Assembly (NCBI GenBank): GCA_003134375.1
Contig: PLAY01000046.1
Location: 1-56,769 of the forward strand
Reading direction: 5' to 3'
DNA from: Limisphaerales bacterium
GTDB lineage: Bacteria > Verrucomicrobiota > Verrucomicrobiia > Limisphaerales > UBA11358
DNA length: 56,769 bases
Positions 50,124 through 56,769 of the stretch are shown piece after piece. Positions within the stretch are counted from its first letter, which is position 1. Every line of letters begins with the position of its first letter. The notes below the pieces were generated by a model, which saw only the letters and a list, made by a program, of their open reading frames with translations, did not search any database and was not told where the DNA came from. The position numbers and the translations under genes were made by a program.

Positions 50124-52778
50124 ATGAGCCAGCCGGCATTCCAGATCCTGTTGGTCAGCAACGACCCAAAACTATTGGCGATGTTGTCCAATGTGTTGCA
50201 CGCAGACAACGTCGCCTTCGCCCTGGAGCGCAGCGCGGGCGAAGCGCTTCAATTTCTCCGTTCCAGTCCGGTTGATCTGGTGCTGGTTGACCTGGTGTCG
50301 TCCAGTGCGGAGGGCTTTGAGTTCCTGCACCAACTCCAGGAGAACCCGCTGGCAAGTTTCACGCTCATCACGGCGCTTACCGCGCCGACCAACACGGTGG
50401 ACAAATTGCGCGCGTTCGACCTGGGGGTTTACGATTGCATGGACAAGCCGTTTGAACCCCTGGTATTTCGCGCGCGTTTGCGCGCCCAGTTGGAAACCAA
50501 GCACCGGCACGATGCCTTGGGCCGGCACAACGACAGTTTGACCGAGGCCCGTCTCGCCGCCGAAGCGGCGGTGCGCGCCAAATCCGATTTTCTGGCGTCC
50601 ATGAGCCACGAGATCCGCACGCCGATGAACGGCGTCATCGCCATGGTCAGCCTGCTCCTCGAAACGCCCCTCAGCACCGAGCAGCGCAGCTATCTCGAAA
50701 CCATCCATACCAGCAGTGAATCGCTGCTGGCCATCGTCAACGACATTCTTGACTTTTCCAAAATCGAAGCGGGGAAACTGGAACTGGACTCGCGGCCATT
50801 CAACTTGCGCACCTGCGTGGAGGATGCGCTCGACCTGCAGGCCGCGCGCGCCTTTGGAAAAAATCTCGATCTGGCGTATCAGATGGACGATGGGATTCCG
50901 GTGACCGTCGAAGGCGATTCGCTGCGGTTGCGGCAGGTGCTCGCCAATCTCTTGAGCAACGCCATCAAGTTCACTGAAAAAGGCGACGTGCTCGTTCAGG
51001 TCAAATTGCTCTCGACGAAACCGGACGAGGCGCAGAACAATTCGCTGCTGCACCTGCATTTTTCCGTGCATGACACGGGCATCGGCATTCAGCCCGAACG
51101 CCTGGCGCGGTTGTTCAAACCATTCTCGCAGGGGGATGCCTCGACTGCGCGGCACTATGGCGGCACGGGCCTGGGTCTGGCCATCAGCAAACAACTCGTC
51201 GAATTGATGGGCGGCAAAATGTGGGCCGAGAGTTCGCACGGCGCGGGCTCGACGTTCAATTTCACCATCAATTTTCAGGCCGAAAAACAGCCGGCGCCGT
51301 TTGCCCTGGCGGGACCTCAATCCAAACTCGCTGATTTGCGGCTTTTAATTGTGGACGACAACGCCACGGTCCGCCGTGTGGTTGCCGAGCAGGTGGCCAA
51401 ATGGGGAATGGTTCCGTACAGCGCCGAAAGTCCGCAGCAGGCCCTCGAATGGCTTAAAAAGGGTGAACAATACGACCTGGGCGTCCTGGATTTGCAAATG
51501 CCCGGCATGGACGGCCTCGCGCTGGCCATGGAAATTCACAAATTGTCCGGCGCGGAGATGATGCCGCTGGTGCTGCTCATGCCGTTGGGGCTGCACTCGG
51601 ATGTGCCCGGCAGCACGCACATCGTGTTCGCCCACACGGTCAACAAACCCGTCAAACCAGCGCAGCTTTGCGAAACACTCGTTCGCGCCCTGCTCAGCCC
51701 GAAAGCCGCCGTGCGCCAGCAACCGACAGCGAAACCAGGGCAACCCCTCACCGAGCGATTGCCCTTGAGCATCCTTTTGTGCGACGACAACGCCATAAAT
51801 CAAAAGGTTGCCGCGCGCATTTTGCAATCCATCGGCTATCAGCCCGATCTCGCTGCCAACGGACGCGAAGCACTCGACGCGCTGGATAAAAAGCCGTATG
51901 ATTTAATTTTCATGGACGTGATGATGCCGGAAATGGACGGGTTGGAAGCCACATGCGCCATTCGCGAAAGACAGAAGGATGGCGTGGCGCATCCGAATTA
52001 CCAATCCCGCATCATCATTGTTGCCATGACCGCACAGGCAATGCAGGGCGACCGCGAAAAATGCCTGGCCGCCGGCATGGACGATTATCTCTCCAAACCA
52101 ATCCTCCCGAAGGACGTTCGCGCCATGGTTGAACGCTGGGGTGGGCAAGCGACTCCAGCGGCACCGGCCACGCCGGCGCCCAAAGCCGATGTGTCTGCAC
52201 CCGCGCCAGCCGCCCAAGCCGATACGCTTGCGCCTGTGCCAACGACCAAAGCCGGCGCGCCCGTACCTGTGACGACGCCCAGAGTTGACGCGGCTGTGCC
52301 AGCGGCCAAAGCCGACGTGCCTGCGCCTGCACCCGTGCCGACGCTCAAAGCTGACGCGGCTGTGCCGGTGGCCAAAGCTGACGTGTCCGCGCCCGCGCCC
52401 GCCGTTGAAGAACCGCCGGTGGAGATGGACATCTTGAACGATTTGACCGACGGTGACGCGGACAGTTTGCGCGAATTGGTTGGTTTGTTTTTCAAGCAGA
52501 CCAGCCAGCAATTGGCGCAACTGGAAGCCGCCGTGCGCGCGAACAAAGCCGAAGACGTCCGCCGCGTGGCGCACAGTTGCGCGGGTGCGAGCGCCACGCT
52601 GGGCATGACGCGGTTCGTGCCGCTGCTCCGTAAATTGGAAAGACAAGGCGCCTCCGGCATGCTGACCAGCGCCACGCAGGTTTACGAAGATACCGCGCGC
52701 GAATTCAAACTCATTCAAGATTTTCTGACGGCGCAGTTAAATTCCGCCGCGCCGACGCCAGCCACTGTTCATTTATGA
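50124..52778 (+). CDS. Soluble hybrid sensor histidine kinase with three REC and one Hpt domain
   Basis: The 884 residues run REC (Asp56 in VLVDL), HisKA (His162 in [11 protein letters not shown]), HATPase ([18 protein letters not shown]), REC (Asp456 in [11 protein letters not shown]), REC (Asp598 in [11 protein letters not shown]), then a repetitive Ala/Pro/Lys/Asp linker at about 675-770 and Hpt (His817 in VAHSCAGAS). No membrane segment or PAS domain is seen, so the input is probably the N-terminal REC. The last domain is almost identical to the next protein. It likely phosphorylates the REC proteins encoded downstream. Confidence 0.93.
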   Translation: MSQPAFQILLVSNDPKLLAMLSNVLHADNVAFALERSAGEALQFLRSSPVDLVLVDLVSSSAEGFEFLHQLQENPLASFTLITALTAPTNTVDKLRAFDLGVYDCMDKPFEPLVFRARLRAQLETKHRHDALGRHNDSLTEARLAAEAAVRAKSDFLASMSHEIRTPMNGVIAMVSLLLETPLSTEQRSYLETIHTSSESLLAIVNDILDFSKIEAGKLELDSRPFNLRTCVEDALDLQAARAFGKNLDLAYQMDDGIPVTVEGDSLRLRQVLANLLSNAIKFTEKGDVLVQVKLLSTKPDEAQNNSLLHLHFSVHDTGIGIQPERLARLFKPFSQGDASTARHYGGTGLGLAISKQLVELMGGKMWAESSHGAGSTFNFTINFQAEKQPAPFALAGPQSKLADLRLLIVDDNATVRRVVAEQVAKWGMVPYSAESPQQALEWLKKGEQYDLGVLDLQMPGMDGLALAMEIHKLSGAEMMPLVLLMPLGLHSDVPGSTHIVFAHTVNKPVKPAQLCETLVRALLSPKAAVRQQPTAKPGQPLTERLPLSILLCDDNAINQKVAARILQSIGYQPDLAANGREALDALDKKPYDLIFMDVMMPEMDGLEATCAIRERQKDGVAHPNYQSRIIIVAMTAQAMQGDREKCLAAGMDDYLSKPILPKDVRAMVERWGGQATPAAPATPAPKADVSAPAPAAQADTLAPVPTTKAGAPVPVTTPRVDAAVPAAKADVPAPAPVPTLKADAAVPVAKADVSAPAPAVEEPPVEMDILNDLTDGDADSLRELVGLFFKQTSQQLAQLEAAVRANKAEDVRRVAHSCAGASATLGMTRFVPLLRKLERQGASGMLTSATQVYEDTAREFKLIQDFLTAQLNSAAPTPATVHL

Positions 52779-53233
52779 AAAAAGACCCCATCAATAAAGA
52801 CGAAATGACCCCGGCGGCACCCACTGCGCCCTCACCCAAAGCCGACGCGCCCGCGCCCGCCGTTGAAGTGCCGCCGGTGGAGATGGACCGCCTGAACGAG
52901 TTGACCGACGGCAACGCGGACAGCATACGCGAACTGGTTGACTTGTTTTTCAAACAGACCAGCCAGCAATTGGCGCAACTGGAAGCCGCCGTGCGCGCGA
53001 ACAAAGCCGACGACGTCCGCCGCGTGGCGCACAGTTGCGCGGGCGCGAGCGCCACGCTGGGCATGACGCGGTTCGTGCCGCTGCTCCGTGAATTGGAAAA
53101 GCAAGGCGCCTCCGGCACGCTGACCACCGCCGCGCAGGTTTACGAAGATGCCGCGCGCGAATACAAACTCATTCAAGATTTTCTGGCGACGCAGTTGAAT
53201 CCCGCCGCGCCGCCGCCGGGCGCTGCGCATTAA
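52775..53233 (+). CDS. Stand-alone Hpt phosphotransfer protein
   Basis: This 152-residue protein consists of a short Pro/Ala-rich leader and one Hpt domain with [13 protein letters not shown]. Over about 115 residues it is nearly identical to the C-terminus of the kinase before it, pointing to a recent partial duplication. Its start overlaps the kinase stop, and its own stop overlaps the following start, so the three are translationally coupled. Confidence 0.9.
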   Translation: MKKDPINKDEMTPAAPTAPSPKADAPAPAVEVPPVEMDRLNELTDGNADSIRELVDLFFKQTSQQLAQLEAAVRANKADDVRRVAHSCAGASATLGMTRFVPLLRELEKQGASGTLTTAAQVYEDAAREYKLIQDFLATQLNPAAPPPGAAH

Positions 53234-54411
53234 TGAAAAAAATCCTCATCATCGAAGATGACCAGATTGTTTCGAATGTTTATCGAAACAAACTTGTCGT
53301 GGAAGGTTATCAGGCCGAGGTCGCGCTTGACGGCGAGACGGGCCTGAAGATGATGCGCACGTTCCAGCCCGATGCCATCGTGCTTGACCTCGTGCTGCCC
53401 AAAATGTCAGGCGTCGATGTCATCAAGCAAATTCGCAGCGAAGCGGACTTTTCCAAACTGCCGATCATTGTTTTTTCGAACACCTATTTGACCAACCTGA
53501 TTCAGGATGCGTGGAAGGCCGGCGCGACGAAATGTGTCTCCAAAATCAACTGTCCGCCCAAGGAACTGTTGGAACTGATACGCCGCACCGTCGGCGGCGG
53601 CGTGGTTTCGCCCGCCCTTCCAAAGACTGAAGGTGTGCCGGCAACCAAACCCGCCGCGGTTGTCAGCGAGGCTGATGCCGAATTTCAGGCCGAGCTCCGA
53701 AAAACATTAATTGCCAGCCTGCCCGCCACGCTCGCCGCCTTGCGCGCCGGCTTGAAAAGCCTCATCAAATCCGGCACCGAAGTGGCGCAGCTCAAACACA
53801 TCCACGAACTCTTCCGCCGCGTCCACGCGGTCAATGGCAACGCCAGCATCGCCGGCCTCGTCCAAATCGCACACCTGGCCGCCGCGCTCGAGGCCTTGCT
53901 CAAGGAACTCTACGAAAAACCGAAAAACATCAACTCCTCAACCCTGCGCACCGTCGCCGCCAGCGTGGATTTTCTCGGCTTCCTGTTTGAACGCGGCACC
54001 CGGCCCGACAAACAGGGAATTCCCCCCGCCAGCATTCTGGTCGTGGACGATGAGATCATTTCCCGCCGTGCCATCATTTACGCGCTCGAAAAAGCGCAGC
54101 TCCAGTCCGTCAGCGTCGAAGACCCGAACGCTGCCTTCAAGCTGCTTTCCGAAAATCAATTCGACCTGGTGTTTCTTGACGTGGACATGCCGGGCATGAC
54201 CGGCTATGAACTCTGCACCAAGCTGCGCAACCTGCCGTTGCACAAGAAAACTCCGGTCGTTTTCATTACCGTCCTCAGCGACTTCGAGAGCCGCACCAGC
54301 TCCATGATGGCCGGCGGCAACGACTTCATTGCCAAGCCATTTCTCTTCATCGAACTCACCGTCAAGGCCCTCATCCACGTCCTGCGCGGTAAATTGCAGC
54401 CGGCCAAATGA
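53233..54411 (+). CDS. REC-Hpt-REC response regulator, copy 1
   Basis: This 392-residue protein has an N-terminal REC (acidic pocket IIEDDQ, Asp52 in IVLDLVLPKMSG), a middle Hpt-like helical domain with His198 in RVHAVNGNASIAG, and a C-terminal REC (VDDEIISRR, FLDVDMPGMTG). No DNA-binding or enzyme output domain is visible, so it should act in phosphorelay or by protein contact. The next gene is a tandem copy. It belongs to the coupled cluster beginning at 50124. Confidence 0.88.
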   Translation: MKKILIIEDDQIVSNVYRNKLVVEGYQAEVALDGETGLKMMRTFQPDAIVLDLVLPKMSGVDVIKQIRSEADFSKLPIIVFSNTYLTNLIQDAWKAGATKCVSKINCPPKELLELIRRTVGGGVVSPALPKTEGVPATKPAAVVSEADAEFQAELRKTLIASLPATLAALRAGLKSLIKSGTEVAQLKHIHELFRRVHAVNGNASIAGLVQIAHLAAALEALLKELYEKPKNINSSTLRTVAASVDFLGFLFERGTRPDKQGIPPASILVVDDEIISRRAIIYALEKAQLQSVSVEDPNAAFKLLSENQFDLVFLDVDMPGMTGYELCTKLRNLPLHKKTPVVFITVLSDFESRTSSMMAGGNDFIAKPFLFIELTVKALIHVLRGKLQPAK

Positions 54412-54465
54412 ACGGAAATCATCCAGCCACCAACTCCCAACTTATGCCTTCGGAATGCTAATTTA

Positions 54466-55647
54466 ATGAAAAAAATACTCATCATCGAAGATGACCAGAT
54501 TATTGCGAATGTTTATCGAAACAAACTCGTGGTGGAAGGTTATCTGGCCGAGATCACGTCTGATGGCGAAGCCGGGCTGAAGATGACGCGCACGTTCCAG
54601 CCTGATGCTATTGTGCTTGACCTCATGCTGCCCAAAATGTCAGGCGTCGAAGTCATCAAGCAAATTCGCGGCGATCCGGAATTTTCCAAACTGCCGATCA
54701 TCGTTCTTTCCAACACCTACTCGACCAACCTGATGCAGGACGCCTGGAAAGCCGGAGCGACGAAATGTGTTTCCAAAATCAATTGTTCGCCAAAGATAAT
54801 GTTGGAACTGATGCGCAACGTCATCGGTGGCGGAGAGGCGATTTCACATGCCCCTCCGAAGGTTGAAGGTGTGCCGGCAACCAAACCCGCCCAGGTTGCC
54901 GGCGGGACGGATGCTGAATTTCAGGCCGAATTCCGAAAAACATTCATCGCCGGGCTGCCCGCCACGCTCACCGTCCTGCGCACCGCTTTGCAAAGCCTCG
55001 TCAAGGCCGACACCGAAGTGGCGCGGCTCGAACACATTCACGAACTCTATTCCCGCATCAACGCGGTCAGCAGCAACGCCGGCCTCGCCGGCCTCGTCGC
55101 GATCGCGCACATGGCCGCCGCGCTCGAAGCGTTGCTCAAGGAGCTTTGCGAAAAACCGAAAAACATCAACGCCTCAACGTTGCGCACCGTCGCCACCGCC
55201 GTGGATTTTTTTGACTTCCTGTTTGATCACGGCACCCGGCCCGAAAAACTGGAACTCCCCCCCGCCAGCATTCTGGTCGTGGACGACGAGGCCCTTGCCT
55301 GCCGCACCATCACCTACGCGCTCAAAAAAGTGAAGCTCCAGTCCGTCAGCGTCGAAGACCCGAACGCCGCCTTCAAGCTGCTTTCCGAAAATCAATACGA
55401 CCTGGTGTTTCTCGACGTGGATATGCCGGGCATGACCGGCTACGAACTTTGCAACAAGCTGCGCAGCCTGCCGATGCACAAGAAAACCCCAGTTGTTTTT
55501 TGCACCCGTCTCGACGACTTTAACAGCCGCACCAAATCCACGATGGCGGGTGGCAACGACTTCATCGCCAAGCCGTTTCTCTTCATCGAACTCACCGTCA
55601 AGGCCCTCATCCACGTCCTGCGCGGCAAATTACAGCCGGCCAAATGA
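54466..55647 (+). CDS. REC-Hpt-REC response regulator, copy 2 (Hpt histidine lost)
   Basis: This 393-residue tandem duplicate of the previous gene keeps both REC phospho-acceptors (IVLDLMLPKMSG, FLDVDMPGMTG). In the middle domain the histidine position is asparagine (RINAVSSNAGLAG, Asn199), so this domain cannot relay phosphate by the usual route. Other Hpt surface features remain (AHMAAALEALLKEL). It may act as a phosphate sink or a competitor for partners. Confidence 0.88.
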   Translation: MKKILIIEDDQIIANVYRNKLVVEGYLAEITSDGEAGLKMTRTFQPDAIVLDLMLPKMSGVEVIKQIRGDPEFSKLPIIVLSNTYSTNLMQDAWKAGATKCVSKINCSPKIMLELMRNVIGGGEAISHAPPKVEGVPATKPAQVAGGTDAEFQAEFRKTFIAGLPATLTVLRTALQSLVKADTEVARLEHIHELYSRINAVSSNAGLAGLVAIAHMAAALEALLKELCEKPKNINASTLRTVATAVDFFDFLFDHGTRPEKLELPPASILVVDDEALACRTITYALKKVKLQSVSVEDPNAAFKLLSENQYDLVFLDVDMPGMTGYELCNKLRSLPMHKKTPVVFCTRLDDFNSRTKSTMAGGNDFIAKPFLFIELTVKALIHVLRGKLQPAK

Positions 55648-55760
55648 CCGGGAGCCATCCGGCTTCCGACGGCCCGGTTTTCCGGGGCACTTATGTTAAT
55701 TCTTGCGCCGACAACCTGGCGTGGTTCATGCTTGTTTCGTTAAGTCGCATTCGCACGATT

Positions 55761-56105
55761 ATGAAAATTAAATCCATTAACAAGGAATTGTCCGACAAAC
55801 GCAAAGTCGCTTTTCGCACGGAACCGCAGATTGACGCCACGGTGCTTGAACAGATCCGGCGATTGTTACAACAGTCGTTGGTGTTGAAAGGTGTGGGCAT
55901 GGAACTGACCGAAGGATGTCTGGTTGTGATTCATCCCGCCTTCACGCCGGAGCTGGCCAAAAACGTCAACGACCTTTTGAATGCGGCTGAGAATGCGGTG
56001 CGGCAGGCCGGGGAGGATGCCCGGAAACGGGAGGAGCTGGAACAGAATGCAAAAAACCAGGCCATCATGTCGGCAGCCGGTGCGTTCGGAGTGCCCGTCG
56101 AGTAA
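55761..56105 (+). CDS. Hypothetical protein, 114 residues
   Basis: The frame starts MKIKSINKELSDKRKVAFRT. A helical part (DATVLEQIRRLLQQSLVLKG) and a long helix (LLNAAENAVRQAGEDARKRE) are predicted by eye. No motif recognised. It follows the response regulators at about 110 bp and may or may not belong to them. I chose ATG 55761; the longer frame lacks protein character. Confidence 0.6.
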   Translation: MKIKSINKELSDKRKVAFRTEPQIDATVLEQIRRLLQQSLVLKGVGMELTEGCLVVIHPAFTPELAKNVNDLLNAAENAVRQAGEDARKREELEQNAKNQAIMSAAGAFGVPVE

Positions 56106-56137
56106 TTGGTTGAGCCGTGACGGCAAGGAAAAATGGG

Positions 56138-56650
56138 ATGATACGCCCGTGTCGCTCTGACGAGTTTGGGGTGATTGGGGAAATTATCAACGATGCGGCC
56201 CAGGCTTACCACGGTGTCATTCCCGAAGACCGCTGGCACGAACCCTACATGTCGCCTGCCGAACTGAAGGAGCAGATGGAAAGGGGTGTGGTTTTCTGGG
56301 GAATGGAGCTGGACGGAAAACTGGCCGGGGTGATGGGAATTCAACCCGTCCAGGATGTCACGCTCATCCGGCACGCTTATGTGCGCACGGTCTTCCGGAA
56401 CCAGGGCATCGGCGGTAACTTGTTGAAGCATCTGCGCGCCTCGACGACCCGTCCGATTTTGATTGGGACCTGGGCGGCGGCAATTTGGGCCATTGCCTTC
56501 TATGAGAAACACGGCTTTCGCAAGGTGACCCCGGCGGAAAAGGACCGGCTGCTCAAAAAATACTGGTCAATTCCCGATCGTCAGGTGGAAACCTCGGTGG
56601 TGCTCGCGGACGATAATTGGTTTGGGATGGCCCAATCGGAAGCACGGTGA
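56138..56650 (+). CDS. GNAT family N-acetyltransferase
   Basis: This 170-residue protein has the acetyl-CoA-binding signature HAYVRTVFRNQGIGGNLLKH (motif A, R/QxxGxG/A as RNQGIGG) and the closing strand AIAFYEKHGFRKV. Acceptor unknown. A start at 56117 is possible; MIRPCRSDE at 56138 fits the family better. Confidence 0.85.
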   Translation: MIRPCRSDEFGVIGEIINDAAQAYHGVIPEDRWHEPYMSPAELKEQMERGVVFWGMELDGKLAGVMGIQPVQDVTLIRHAYVRTVFRNQGIGGNLLKHLRASTTRPILIGTWAAAIWAIAFYEKHGFRKVTPAEKDRLLKKYWSIPDRQVETSVVLADDNWFGMAQSEAR

Positions 56651-56701
56651 GATGATGAGTTTTTCCAGGCTGCCACCCGTTGTCGGACAATGATGCCACT
56701 T

Positions 56702-56737
56702 GGTGGGGCGAGGCTCCTGACGAGCCGCCATTGTTGT
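56702..56737. repeat. Partial dispersed repeat near the window end
   Basis: TGGTGGGGCGAGGCTCCTGACGAGCC-type sequence, related to the palindrome at 23543-23612. Nothing else is seen between 56651 and the window end. Confidence 0.5.
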
Positions 56738-56769
56738 GTTTGGCGCGCTAGAGCATATTAAATAATACT

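Overview
The window looks like a chromosomal segment of a Verrucomicrobiota bacterium, probably a soil or freshwater Pedosphaera/Limisphaerales-type organism. The reasons are a PEP-CTERM protein, many secreted and lipoproteins with prepilin-like modules, and numerous dispersed palindromic repeats in intergenic space, some of them spilling into coding ends. Assignment to the phylum is inference from gene style, not from a marker gene.

Layout. 0.3-6.6 kb: APC permease fused to a universal stress domain, PP2C phosphatase/Ser-Thr kinase fusion, and a second APC permease behind glnB (PII) with a sigma54-type promoter. 6.9-10.1 kb: tRNA-Pro(UGG), ispH, a VapBC module with a frameshifted antitoxin, and a dGTPase. 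11.2-17.7 kb: folK-dapB-dapA, a zinc-ribbon protein, an alpha/beta hydrolase with aspS, and a pseudopilin. 17.9-24.9 kb: a lipoprotein with a pilin-like tail, a DHH phosphoesterase, a seven-bladed FG-GAP protein, rph, a histidine phosphatase, prmA, and a small ORF with its own promoter and terminator. 25-27.4 kb: a Fur/zinc-uptake operon with an operator, then dksA-like/rpmG/rpsR. 27.8-33.2 kb: PEP-CTERM protein, HpaA-like lipoprotein, folE2, and two tandem GH43-like lipoproteins.

33.3-46.3 kb is the accessory heart. A 2.79-kb IS1-family transposon (31-bp inverted repeats, 8-bp target duplication GGATTTGA) carries passenger genes and two copies of a pseudoknot-capable repeat. It lies 17 bp upstream of a secreted endonuclease/exonuclease/phosphatase gene. 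That gene is itself split by a 9.2-kb integrated element with 12-bp att cores; removing the element restores one reading frame exactly. The element is a compact, largely ATGA-coupled operon: integrase, very small ATP-dependent DNA ligase, micro-ORFs, primase-helicase, Nu1-like small terminase subunit and HK97-type capsid protein. It has no large terminase, portal, protease or tail gene. I read it as a capsid-encoding phage satellite, and it is the best candidate here for an undescribed system.

46.5-50 kb: 2-oxoacid dehydrogenase E1 alpha, E1 beta and E2. 50.1-56.7 kb: a hybrid histidine kinase, a free Hpt protein and two tandem REC-Hpt-REC proteins (the second has lost the Hpt histidine), then a small unknown protein and a GNAT acetyltransferase.
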